64,000 bases of DNA from Ignavibacteriales bacterium (GTDB taxonomy: Bacteria; Bacteroidota; Ignavibacteria; Ignavibacteriales; Ignavibacteriaceae), in NCBI GenBank assembly GCA_020061995.1, contig JAGUXE010000166.1, positions 82,424 to 146,423 on the forward strand. Direction: 5' to 3'. The stretch's first letter is position 1, and each line of letters opens with the position of its first letter. The position numbers were made by a program, and so were the translations under genes. Shown in pieces: positions 19,301-27,053 of this stretch. The notes under the pieces were generated by a model. That model saw only the letters and a list, made by a program, of their open reading frames with translations, was not told the DNA's origin and did no database searches.

Positions 19301-21478
19301 TTCAATTGCTTGTTGCTTCGATTCCTCCAGAAGTTTATTTGTCTCATCAAACAGCTTAGCATTCTGTAAAGCAATTCCCATGCTCGCCGAAAGTGTAGAA
19401 AGGAGTCTTAAATTGTTTTCATCATATACATTTTGATTATAGCTTTGTATACTAACAACACCAAGAACTTTTTCACTAAATAAAATCGGAACCCCCATAT
19501 AAGATTCAGTTTTATCTTCATCGCTCTGAATGATTGCGCCATGTTTTATTTGATCTTCGATATTATTCAGTAATAGAGGTTTTCTGGAACGAATAACTTT
19601 GGAAGTTAAGCCTTCACCCAATGGAAACGGACTGAAGGTTTGATAACCATTATAATAAGAATAAGGGATTTCTATTATTTCTCTCTCATGGTCAAGGAGT
19701 AGAATTTCTGTTACTTCAGTATGAAATATTTCACGTACTTTATCGCCTACAATTTTTGTTACTGCATTTATATCCAATTCTTTGGACATAGCTTCGCCAA
19801 CGCTATTAATGATTGCTAGTTCTGCTGTCCGCTGTTCAGTTTGTTTTAGAAGGCGATTGGTTTCGTCAAATAATCTTGCATTTTCAAGAGCCACACTCAT
19901 TGCGTTTGTAAGTGTAGTTAGAAGGGTAACATCAGATTCATCAAAAGCATTTTCGTTATCAAGGTTTTGAAGAGAGATAACACCTTTGGCTTCACCATTA
20001 ACAATCATGGGGACGTACAGCATTGATTTTGCAGCTTCACCCTGGATTACTAAAGGATTACCATAAAGTCGAGAAACTTCCGAATTGTTATTTTTGATTA
20101 AGAGAGGCTGCCGTGTCTCCAGCACATGTTTGCGAAATCCAATAACCTCAAGTGGTTCATCGGGAAAGCGTACACCTCTTTCAATAGTATACGGGAAATG
20201 AAACAGATTTTCGTCAGAGTGGTGAAGTCCAATATCAACAACTTGCGCATCGAAAATGTCTCTTATCTTATCGCCTACCAAATCGTAAATAGCCTGCATT
20301 TCCAGTTTAGTAGCAAGCCCTTCCTGCACGCTGTTAATTATTGCAAGTTCGGCTGTGCGTTGTTCCGTTTCAATGAGTAGTCTTTTTGTCTCTTCGAAAA
20401 GTTTGGCGTTTTGTAAAGTAACTCCCATGTTTGTTGAGAGCGTGGAGAGTAACCGAACATCATTTTCATTATAGGCATTTTTTTGATAACTCTGAATGCT
20501 TACAACACCAAGGATTTTATCATTAAATAATATCGGAACACCCATATAGGTTTCGGTTATATCGGCTTCTCCAAGGTTATCATCCGTTATTGCTCCCCGC
20601 TTAATTTGATCATCAAAGCTGAGCAGAAGCAACGGTTTTCTGGTATTAATAACTTCAGAAGTTAATCCAGTCCCTAACTTAAATGGCTCAACAATTTGAT
20701 AGCCGTTATAGTATGAATAAGGAATGCTGATAATGCCCCTCTCGTGATCAAGCAGAAGAATTTCGGTCACTTCAGCACTAAAAATATCTTTTAATTTATC
20801 GCCGACAATTTTTGTAACTGTTAAAACATCTAATTGCTTAGACATAGCTTCACCTACACTATTAATAATTGTAAGTTCAGCCGTTCGCTGCTCGGTTTCA
20901 GTTAATAATCTTTTCGTTTCGTTAAAAAGTTTTGCATTCTGAAGAGCAATTCCCATGTTTGTAGAAAGTATCGAAAGAAGACGAATTTTTTCATCATTGT
21001 AATCATTCTTCTTATAACTCTGAATGCTTACAACCCCAATAACCTTATCATTAACAGTAATTGGAACGCCGATATATGTTTCGGTTTTTTCTTCTTCGGA
21101 TTGAACAAGAACGCCTAATTTCAAAGCTTCTTCAAATGTTCCGTGTACTAGTGGTTTTCCGGATTTGATTATTTTGGAAGTTAACCCTTCTCCAAAAGGA
21201 AATGCGTCGGCTTGTGCATAATCGCGATAAAAAGAATAGGGGACGTGAATCATGTTGGTTGATTCATCTAATAAAAGAATTTCAGTAACCTCAGACTTGA
21301 AAATATCTCTTACTTTGTCGCCGATAATTTTAGTTATAGTTTCAATATTAAGTTGTTTTGAAATAGCTTCGCTAACGCTACTGATAATTGCAAGTTCGGC
21401 TTCTTTTTGCGCTAATTGTTTGTTAAATAATTCAGTCTCGTCCGTTAAAGAATCTTTTGGGGTTACTTTTTTCGCCAT
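16388..21478 (-). CDS. Cytoplasmic sensor histidine kinase with eight tandem GAF domains
   Basis: 1,696 residues without membrane spans. Eight GAF units of about 175 residues begin near 32, 203, 380, 556, 729, 904, 1083 and 1259. Each opens with a heptad-like linker (TEQRTAELAIINSV and variants) and contains a VGDKIRDIF-like helix and a GVPI or FVPI strand. The HisKA domain follows with the H-box AGIAHEIKNPLNF (about 1,448), then a HATPase domain with an N-box near ILTNGCYES, RDNGNGIPE and GKGTGLGLSIS. GAF domains bind small molecules or tetrapyrroles, but which ones is not visible. The units fall into two alternating sub-types (VTEILLLDHE versus the remainder), suggesting duplication of a block. 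Next downstream is the receiver-phosphatase gene, overlapping by 8 bases. Confidence 0.95.
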   Translation of the reverse strand: MAKKVTPKDSLTDETELFNKQLAQKEAELAIISSVSEAISKQLNIETITKIIGDKVRDIFKSEVTEILLLDESTNMIHVPYSFYRDYAQADAFPFGEGLTSKIIKSGKPLVHGTFEEALKLGVLVQSEEEKTETYIGVPITVNDKVIGVVSIQSYKKNDYNDEKIRLLSILSTNMGIALQNAKLFNETKRLLTETEQRTAELTIINSVGEAMSKQLDVLTVTKIVGDKLKDIFSAEVTEILLLDHERGIISIPYSYYNGYQIVEPFKLGTGLTSEVINTRKPLLLLSFDDQIKRGAITDDNLGEADITETYMGVPILFNDKILGVVSIQSYQKNAYNENDVRLLSTLSTNMGVTLQNAKLFEETKRLLIETEQRTAELAIINSVQEGLATKLEMQAIYDLVGDKIRDIFDAQVVDIGLHHSDENLFHFPYTIERGVRFPDEPLEVIGFRKHVLETRQPLLIKNNNSEVSRLYGNPLVIQGEAAKSMLYVPMIVNGEAKGVISLQNLDNENAFDESDVTLLTTLTNAMSVALENARLFDETNRLLKQTEQRTAELAIINSVGEAMSKELDINAVTKIVGDKVREIFHTEVTEILLLDHEREIIEIPYSYYNGYQTFSPFPLGEGLTSKVIRSRKPLLLNNIEDQIKHGAIIQSDEDKTESYMGVPILFSEKVLGVVSIQSYNQNVYDENNLRLLSTLSASMGIALQNAKLFDETNKLLEESKQQAIELAIINSVGEGLAKQLDFQSIVDLVGDKIREVFNAQVVSISTYDEHKDAIHHRYVVEKDERFYFDEPLQIDPDRKEIITTKLPLIFGSSQEIIDHSGEQVLDGEMPESFMGVPIIHNQKATGVITVQDLDRKNLYSEKDGKLLLTLASNMGVALENARLFEETKRLLNETQQRNVELAILNTIQEGLVMEMDFNSIITLVGDKFREALGFQDLGIRIYDRENNILHFPYEYEHGVRLEIPSMEPTPLSKYVLETGKMLLLKKATEEEIAKLGITGQTTIPGTDESKSLVFVPIIVGTEAKGLILIENYEKEDAFSDSEVRLLTTVANSMSVALENARLFDETNRLLKETEQRTAELSVINSVQEGLAKELDTSGIYNLVGDRLCSLFPDSQTLVIRTFNHDKGLEEWQYAVEKGIRLEVDPRPFNWANKQLIETKKHLDIKERYVETAQKYGGTGVTKGFPPKSAVFVPIIVGDMVIGSISLQNVDKENAFSDSDVRLVTTVANSMSVALENARLFDETLRLLNESKKRAEELGTVNSISQAIAGHLEIDKLIHLVGEKVRTLFKANIVYLALLNKEKKVIEFPYGYGDDYPPLKLGEGLTSKIILQKEPLLINRELDRKTEELGVKRIGIHSASYLGVPIPVGDEIIGVLSVQSTEQENLFNEDDMRLLGTIAAHVGIAINNANSYEELNKTLADLQATQNQLIAQEKLASLGQLTAGIAHEIKNPLNFVNNFSELSVGMLDELKEEFDKVSDKFDPLVLEDMIEIIEGLKQNADKINEHGKRADSIVNSMLQHSRGQAGEKQLTDINTMLDEDINLVYHGMRAQDGAFNINIEKEYSENMSKIDVIPQDISRVFLNILTNGCYESHRKVVESNSEEAAEIRIKTSETDSHVEIRIRDNGNGIPENIRGDLFTPFFTTKPSGKGTGLGLSISYDIVVAEHQGELLFETEEGKFTEFLIRLPKTIKSKNYE

Positions 21479-21522
21479 ATTTATTCCATTGTTAGTAAAT
21501 GATTCATCAAGAATTTAAGAGA

Positions 21523-21888
21523 TCAGGGGAAAACTTTTTCTTTTAGTTGACTAAAGTCTAACGGTTTTGTTAAATAATCATCACAACCATATTCCATTGC
21601 CTGTTTGTAATTGTTTTTATCACCGTAAGCGGTAATCATTGCAACTTTTAATTCGGGATAATTATCTTTAATCCACTTTAATAATTCCAATCCGTTCATC
21701 CCGGGCATGTTTATATCGGATAGAATTTGATTTACATCTTCAGCCCCGTTTGACTTTAAATAATCACGTGCTTCCTCTCCCGAAAAAGCAAAGAGAAAGG
21801 CAACTTTACCTGTTTTTATTTCTTTACGGAACCTTTGCTCAAATAATAACTGGACATCTTTTTCATCATCAACGACCATTATTTTCAT
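21523..21888 (-). CDS. Single-domain response regulator (CheY-like)
   Basis: A 121-residue receiver and nothing else: VVDDEKD acidic pocket, phospho-Asp in LSDINMPGMNG, switch Thr in MITAYG and Lys in YLTKPL. No output domain follows. It lies 44 nt upstream of the eight-GAF kinase in the same direction, so it may be a phosphate sink or a shuttle between that kinase and a partner. Its sequence is close to the receiver of the phosphatase gene ending at 15244, pointing to a shared kinase and a duplication. Confidence 0.92.
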   Translation of the reverse strand: MKIMVVDDEKDVQLLFEQRFRKEIKTGKVAFLFAFSGEEARDYLKSNGAEDVNQILSDINMPGMNGLELLKWIKDNYPELKVAMITAYGDKNNYKQAMEYGCDDYLTKPLDFSQLKEKVFP

Positions 21889-21980
21889 AAAACCTCACTT
21901 GTTAATTACACTAAAAATTGTTGCTCGGTTAACTTTTTAAATTTGCGTTACACTGTCATCGAGTGTATGTTCGTAAGAGG

Positions 21981-23582
21981 TTAATTCCTCTTGATAATTA
22001 GTACTGTTATATCGTCACTTTGTTTTGCAGCACCGACATAATCTTTAACCTCTTTTACAATCAAATCGATAAATTTTTTTGCCGGAAGTTCGGAATGGAG
22101 TTCCAAGAAATTTATCATCTTTTCATCGGAGTATTCTTCTTCATTTTCATTCATGGCTTCGGGGATGCCGTCTGTATATAGGAATAATTTATCGCCCGAT
22201 TCCATTTTCAATTTTTGCCCACCGAATGGAATACCGAAATCAAACATACCAAGCCCTACACCACCTGCATCTATCTTTTCAATTTCACCATTATTTCTTA
22301 GCAACAAGATTGGATTATGCCCAGCATTAACAATATCCAATTCCCCTGAGTTTGAATCTAAAACTGCAATAAAAAAAGTTATAAACTTATCTGATGGGGA
22401 AGATTTGTAAATAAGTTTATTAAGTCTATCAGTCATTTCGGTTAAAGGAATATCAAATTGCAGATATGAATAAAGTGCAGCATTTAATGTGCTGACTAAT
22501 AGAGCTGCGCCGATTCCTTTACCGGCAACATCGGCAATAATAAGAGCATATTTTCCGTTTCCTAAATCGACGCAATCGTAATAATCGCCACTTACTTCGC
22601 TTGACGGAATATTAATTCCGAACAAATCATAACCCTTAAGACTCGGCAACTTTTCAGGAAGGATTCGTTGTTGAATTGAAGCAGCAACATTTAATTCCTG
22701 CTCCATAATTTCTTTTTCAATGGCTTGACTGTTCAAATATTGATTTTCGATGGAAGCTTGAACTTGCCGTGCAATCGCATCAAGAAGCAATTTGTCTATT
22801 TCATTAAAATGAGTAACCCCTTTTCGGGTTTCTTTCTCGGCTAATGTAAAGCGATATGCAAAATGATTAAACTCAAATGCAGATTCCAACTTATATAGAC
22901 TTGTTAAAACGGTATCACTATTTATTCCGGTTGGGAAGGAATAAAGCTTCTCGATTTTATTATCTTGAACAATTTGAAGAATTGCTGATGAAGCATTTGT
23001 AAGTGATGCGATTCTTTCAAGTGCTAATTCAAACAGAATATTTCTTTTATCATAACGAGTAATTTCTATTCCGGTATCAATAAGATTATTGAGTTGAACA
23101 ACTTTTTCATTTAACTCGAATACGAGGGTTTTCTCTTTCCTTTGATTTAGAAATGATTTATGGGCGCTATCAAAAACTTGAAGCAATATTTGTAATGTGA
23201 TTTTATCAAAAACAGAAAACCCGCTTTTGTCCATTTTAGGACCTATGAGAAGTCCTAAAAAGGAATTATCTGAAAGGGGAAGAATAACAGAAACATCGAA
23301 ATTATTATCTTCGAAGTAAGAGATGAGTAAAGTTTCTGTTTCCAGGAAATGTGATGTGTCTGATAACGCACTATTTTTTTTTGAAACAATAAGCTTCCAT
23401 TCAGAATCATTTTGCTTTTTGTGAAACGCAGAGATGTCTGAAATAATAAAATTTCCTCGCAATAGATGGAGAAAATTGTTAACCATCTCATCAAAGTTGT
23501 ATGATTTAGAAAGGATTTCAAATCCCTCCTGAAATGATGCAACTTGTAGAGAAAGTTTTTCTACAAGATTTTTTTTACTCAA
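21981..23582 (-). CDS. GAF-domain SpoIIE/PP2C-type phosphatase (RsbU/RsbP-like)
   Basis: 533 residues, soluble. The N-terminal 290 residues look like two GAF-type folds linked by helices (HFNEIDKLLLDAIARQVQASIENQ is a typical GAF C-terminal helix). The C-terminal phosphatase (about 300-533) has ASIQQRILPEKLP, SGDYYDCVDL, IADVAGKGIGAAL, YTDGIPEAMNE and QSDDITVLIIKRN. It is clearly more distant from the other four phosphatases of the cluster, which share almost identical tails. The start used is TTG at 23582, and no good ribosome binding site supports it; the first internal ATG is at residue 32. It is the phosphatase nearest the STAS and anti-sigma genes, so it is the best candidate for the core phosphatase of that switch. 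Confidence 0.9.
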   Translation of the reverse strand: MSKKNLVEKLSLQVASFQEGFEILSKSYNFDEMVNNFLHLLRGNFIISDISAFHKKQNDSEWKLIVSKKNSALSDTSHFLETETLLISYFEDNNFDVSVILPLSDNSFLGLLIGPKMDKSGFSVFDKITLQILLQVFDSAHKSFLNQRKEKTLVFELNEKVVQLNNLIDTGIEITRYDKRNILFELALERIASLTNASSAILQIVQDNKIEKLYSFPTGINSDTVLTSLYKLESAFEFNHFAYRFTLAEKETRKGVTHFNEIDKLLLDAIARQVQASIENQYLNSQAIEKEIMEQELNVAASIQQRILPEKLPSLKGYDLFGINIPSSEVSGDYYDCVDLGNGKYALIIADVAGKGIGAALLVSTLNAALYSYLQFDIPLTEMTDRLNKLIYKSSPSDKFITFFIAVLDSNSGELDIVNAGHNPILLLRNNGEIEKIDAGGVGLGMFDFGIPFGGQKLKMESGDKLFLYTDGIPEAMNENEEEYSDEKMINFLELHSELPAKKFIDLIVKEVKDYVGAAKQSDDITVLIIKRN

Positions 23583-23615
23583 TGTTTTTTACTTTTTAGA
23601 AAGAATATAAAAATT

Positions 23616-23639
23616 ACTTTTTCTGCCCAAAGAAAAAGT
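23616..23639 (-). terminator. Intercistronic hairpin between STAS and phosphatase genes
   Basis: ACTTTTTCT and AGAAAAAGT (9-bp perfect stem, 6-nt loop) lie between the STAS stop and the phosphatase start. On the minus strand the stem is followed by AATTTTTAT. It could be a partial terminator that lowers phosphatase expression relative to the upstream pair. Confidence 0.4.
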
Positions 23640-23652
23640 AAAGTTGATTGTA

Positions 23653-23988
23653 TCAGCTAATTAAAGCAGCTTCTACTGTATCTGCTTTCTCTGCGAACTG
23701 AAATAATCCCATAATAGTAAAAGTTTTTTCTATTGTGGGATCCAAATTTGTGAAAATCAGTTTCCCGTTTATTTGATTTAACTTTTCGATAATCTCAATC
23801 AAGTGAGAGATACCAATAGAATTTACAACTTTAGAATTTTCAAGATTAAGGATAAGCCTATTCACATCGGCATGTTTTGAAAATTCGTGAACAATTTTTT
23901 CGCCGCCTGTATTATTGATATATCCTTCAATTTTAATTACGAGAGTTTTATCATGTAATTCAGAATTTATCTTAAAATCTGTGCTCAT
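23653..23988 (-). CDS. STAS-domain anti-sigma factor antagonist (RsbV/SpoIIAA-like)
   Basis: 111 residues forming one STAS domain: an N-terminal strand (KTLVIKIEGYIN), the motif VVNSIGISHLIEII and a C-terminal helix. In this family the Ser after the Asp (here Asn) of the D-S-x-G loop is phosphorylated by the partner kinase. The Ser in NSIG is retained, so the switch is probably functional. The unphosphorylated form would bind the anti-sigma kinase and free its target. The ATG at 23988 has GGAG eight nt upstream; a TTG one codon earlier is less likely. It follows the anti-sigma gene by 13 nt. Confidence 0.92.
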   Translation of the reverse strand: MSTDFKINSELHDKTLVIKIEGYINNTGGEKIVHEFSKHADVNRLILNLENSKVVNSIGISHLIEIIEKLNQINGKLIFTNLDPTIEKTFTIMGLFQFAEKADTVEAALIS

Positions 23989-24001
23989 CAAAGTTCTCCG
24001 C

Positions 24002-24421
24002 TTAAATTAATTTTTTTATAATTGTAATTTTTGTGCCGCTTGGTCCTGATTCAATAATTAGATCATCAGACATAGATTTCATCAGTTTAAGCCCCCAGCC
24101 ACGTTTATTAGGACTATGAATTTTGTCAGACATAATTGGTTCCTCAACGCTCTCGGGTGCGAATCCGGGTCCGAAATCGGTTACAAGAATAATTAGCTTT
24201 TCTTTATCCATGCTGAACTCAACCTGTACATATTGATTTTGGTCTCCCGAATGTTCCAATCCGTTAATGATGGCTTCTGTTACGATAATTTTAGCTTCGC
24301 CAACCTTATCATCAGAAATTCCTAAATGCCTACCCATAATTTGTAAGCTTTCTATCGCGACCATTTCAATGTCAGGAATATTAGGGAGTTTGATCTCTAA
24401 TTTTATATTTTCGTTCATCAT
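24002..24421 (-). CDS. Anti-sigma factor serine kinase (RsbW/SpoIIAB-like HATPase)
   Basis: 139 residues with the GHKL ATPase fold of anti-sigma kinases: helix [17 protein letters not shown] (N-box), [11 protein letters not shown] (G1) and [13 protein letters not shown] (G2). Such proteins bind a sigma factor or another target and phosphorylate their STAS antagonist. Here the STAS gene follows directly. No sigma gene is present in the window, so the target is unknown. GGAAAG lies just upstream of the paired ATG codons. It appears to be the first gene of the long minus-strand signalling locus. Confidence 0.92.
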   Translation of the reverse strand: MMNENIKLEIKLPNIPDIEMVAIESLQIMGRHLGISDDKVGEAKIIVTEAIINGLEHSGDQNQYVQVEFSMDKEKLIILVTDFGPGFAPESVEEPIMSDKIHSPNKRGWGLKLMKSMSDDLIIESGPSGTKITIIKKLI

Positions 24422-24762
24422 AAATCTTTCCAGCTAATTTTTAGTAATGAATTATTAAAAGCGGATCAGTAGGGGAGAAATATAATACAATTTTTAACAT
24501 TCTGAACAAATATCAATACTTAATACAAAATATTTTTTGCCGTATGGCATTAATTGAGCTTTGGGCAACAACAAAAGACGGAGTTTTTTTAGCTAACATT
24601 TTTTACTTAAAGAATTAATAATATTTATTTGAGTAAGTACAATTTTCTATTTATTTTATCCTCTGCGCATTCGTTGTTTATATTGTTTTAACAGGTGCAG
24701 ATTACAATTTCGCAAAACTACTCGACTTGCATCAAAGCGAGTATAGATACAGCAATAATAAT
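24422..24762. other. Divergent intergenic region
   Basis: This AT-rich gap separates the minus-strand anti-sigma operon from the plus-strand solute-binding gene. It contains one promoter-like pair on the minus strand (listed separately) and a short inverted repeat TACTCG … CGAGTA near 24720-24743 just upstream of the solute-binding gene. No gene or RNA structure was recognised. Confidence 0.5.
24482..24509 (-). promoter_or_regulatory. Possible promoter of the anti-sigma/STAS operon
   Basis: Read on the minus strand, TTGTTC (24509-24504) and TATTAT (24487-24482) are 16 nt apart and lie about 60 nt before the anti-sigma start. The match is moderate and chance occurrence in AT-rich DNA is possible. 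Confidence 0.35.
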
Positions 24763-26214
24763 ATGAAAGTAAATTTGATGAAGAAAAGTTTATTAATACT
24801 TATTTCAATCCTTTTCTCTTTTTCGGGATGCAAAAAAGAATCACCAACCAATCCTGAATCATACGGATTTAAATTCCAGTTTATGACCGAAAATTATAAA
24901 CCGCTAAATTATCAAGAGGGAAGTGAACTTAAAGGATTAGCCCCCGATTTACTTCGTGAGATATGTGCTAATTTAAATATCCCGTTTGAAGTATCCGTTC
25001 TACCCTGGGAAGAAGCCTATCAATCAGCGCTTAATAACAATAATGCAGTCTTGTTCTCCACGATATTAAATTCAAACAGAAAGAATCTGTTTAAGTGGGC
25101 AGGACCAATTGCCTCACTTGATTGGATTTTTTACTCTGCCTCACCTGCAACTTTTACTCTAATTTCATTGGATGCGGCTAAAAATATTCCCAAAATCGGA
25201 GTTATAAAGGATTATGCTATAGAACAATACCTAACAGAGCAGGGATTTACAAACTTAGTCTACCTGAATAATAACATAGAAGCATTTGATAAACTTCTAA
25301 AAAATGAAATTGATCTCTTTCCATCTGATAGGATAACTGCCGAAGCCGCATTACAATCGATAAATAAGAGTATTTGGTCTGTAACACCCCAATTAACCAT
25401 TCTTACGGATCTTGTCTATTTTGCATTTAATAAACAGGTCCCTGATGCTGTAGTGGCAGATTTCCAAAAGGAAATCGACAAGTTAAAAGGGAACGGAAAA
25501 TTGCTAAGTCTATATCAGAAGTATATGCAACAGCAAAATCCCCCGGGTATATTGCAGGTTTATACAGAACAATATCCCCCTCTCTCGTTCCGTAATAGTT
25601 TTGGAGAGATTACAGGATTTGGAACAGATATCGTCAATGAAATAATGAAAAGAAACCAAAATTATTCAACCATCACTCTTTCACTTTGGAGTAACGGTTA
25701 TTCAATGATACAGAATAATCCAAACTTCTGTTTATTTACGATGGAACGAATTGCATCAAGAGATACATTATTCCAATGGGTGGGACCATTGGGAACAAAT
25801 AGCACATATTTCTTTTCGAAAGCCGGGTCGGGAATAACTATTGAGTCACTCGAAGATGCAAAAAATCTTACGTCAGTAGGCACCGTAAACTCATGGTTCT
25901 CTGATCAATATTTAAGACAGCTTGGTTTTGATAATTTAATCTCCGATTCTGATCCATTAGTCATGACAAAAAAACTGATGCATGGAGAAATAGATGTATT
26001 TGTTTGCTCGGCAGTAACATTTCCAGAGATACTTAAAGAATTGGGTTATAAATACAATCAAGTAGTTCCGGCATTTGAACTTATGTCTTCTGATTACTAT
26101 ATCGCATTTTCAAAGAACACTCCAATTACTATTATAAATCAATGGCAGAGTGCGCTTAATTCAATTAAGCAAGATGGTTCTTATGATGCTATATACCGTA
26201 AATGGTTTAATTGA
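24763..26214 (+). CDS. Lipoprotein with two tandem family-3 solute-binding domains
   Basis: About 483 residues from the ATG at 24763 (an ATG at 24778 is equally possible; a TTG at 24727 is less so). The signal peptide ends in a lipobox (SFSGCKK). Two amino-acid-type periplasmic binding domains (SBP_bac_3) follow, roughly residues 35-255 and 265-483, each with the pattern of a residue patch near …EVSVLPWEEAYQSAL or …TLSLWSNGYSMIQ and a second lobe with IGVIKDYAIEQYL or VGTVNSWFSDQYL. No permease or ATPase gene is nearby, so this may be a receptor-like protein rather than a transporter part. Its last 411 coding bases plus the next 14 bases are duplicated at 37421-37845. Confidence 0.85.
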   Translation: MKVNLMKKSLLILISILFSFSGCKKESPTNPESYGFKFQFMTENYKPLNYQEGSELKGLAPDLLREICANLNIPFEVSVLPWEEAYQSALNNNNAVLFSTILNSNRKNLFKWAGPIASLDWIFYSASPATFTLISLDAAKNIPKIGVIKDYAIEQYLTEQGFTNLVYLNNNIEAFDKLLKNEIDLFPSDRITAEAALQSINKSIWSVTPQLTILTDLVYFAFNKQVPDAVVADFQKEIDKLKGNGKLLSLYQKYMQQQNPPGILQVYTEQYPPLSFRNSFGEITGFGTDIVNEIMKRNQNYSTITLSLWSNGYSMIQNNPNFCLFTMERIASRDTLFQWVGPLGTNSTYFFSKAGSGITIESLEDAKNLTSVGTVNSWFSDQYLRQLGFDNLISDSDPLVMTKKLMHGEIDVFVCSAVTFPEILKELGYKYNQVVPAFELMSSDYYIAFSKNTPITIINQWQSALNSIKQDGSYDAIYRKWFN

Positions 26215-26228
26215 TTGGAGTTTTGTAA
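25804..26228 (+). repeat. Direct repeat copy A (3' end of solute-binding gene)
   Basis: This 425-bp stretch recurs at 37421-37845 in the same orientation, without gaps, at a constant offset of 11,617 bases and with about 11 mismatches (roughly 97% identity). The homology starts inside the second solute-binding domain and ends 14 bases past the stop codon. Confidence 0.95.
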
Positions 26229-26315
26229 CTTAAAAAAAGAAATTGAGTATTTTACTTGAAGATTTTTTTGTCGAGTGACTCCACGAACTTGCACTATTTC
26301 CGGGAGATATCTCTA

Positions 26316-27053
26316 TTACTTTAGGATCATTCTCTTTTTTATTTGGGCTGCATATCTTCTACTGATGGAAATCGGCTCTTCAATATTTTTCATAATAACA
26401 TGGTAAGAATAGTTTTTACCTCTTTCAATTCTTTCAACAAAATTCATGTTAATAATCGTTGATCTATGGATTTGAGTAAAAGAACTTTTAGGAAGACGTT
26501 TTTCCCACTCGCATAATTGTTTATTCGTTAATCCTTTTAATCCTTTTGCAGTAATTACTTCTGTAAAGTGGTCAGCTGCAGTTATTTTAATGATTGAATC
26601 CACGCGAAGAAAATAATATTTATAATTCAGCTGTAGATAAATCGAGTCCTCTTCAGTAAGTGAAATACTCGGGTGAATCTGCTGCTCATGATTTTCCGGA
26701 AGACGTTTAATCGCAAGTGCAAGGCGATCCGGATTTACCGGTTTTAGTAGATAGTCACACGCATTAACATCAAAAGCACGGATGGCATATTCATCATAGG
26801 CGGTAACAAAAATCACTTTTGCATGTATATCGACTTTATCAAATAATTCGAAACCGGTTTCACCGGGAAACTGAATATCAAGAAATATGAGATCCGGCCT
26901 TAAATATTCAATTGCCTCAATAGCGGATTTGATATTTTTTGCTTCACCAACAACCTCTATTGTAGAAAAAACAGAAAGAAGTTCTTTTAAATCGCTTCGA
27001 GCGTATTTCTCATCATCAACTATGAGAGTTCTGTATTTTTTCTCTTCATTCAT
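26316..27053 (-). CDS. LytTR-family response regulator
   Basis: 245 residues: a receiver domain (LIVDDEKYARSDL; phospho-Asp in LIFLDIQFPGETG; switch Thr in VTAYDEYAI; Lys in YLLKPVNPDRL) followed by a LytTR DNA-binding domain (about 140-245; KITAADHFTEVIT, FTQIHRSTIINMNFVERIERG). LytTR regulators bind paired direct repeats upstream of target genes. Its start overlaps the stop of the sensor kinase by 4 bases. The convergent solute-binding lipoprotein gene is a plausible neighbour in function, but this is not shown. Confidence 0.93.
   Translation of the reverse strand: MNEEKKYRTLIVDDEKYARSDLKELLSVFSTIEVVGEAKNIKSAIEAIEYLRPDLIFLDIQFPGETGFELFDKVDIHAKVIFVTAYDEYAIRAFDVNACDYLLKPVNPDRLALAIKRLPENHEQQIHPSISLTEEDSIYLQLNYKYYFLRVDSIIKITAADHFTEVITAKGLKGLTNKQLCEWEKRLPKSSFTQIHRSTIINMNFVERIERGKNYSYHVIMKNIEEPISISRRYAAQIKKRMILK

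Noticed and set aside
16388..21478. Eight GAF repeats considered as an assembly duplication
   Set aside because: The units differ enough at the protein and DNA level to be genuine paralogous domains rather than copies of one another.
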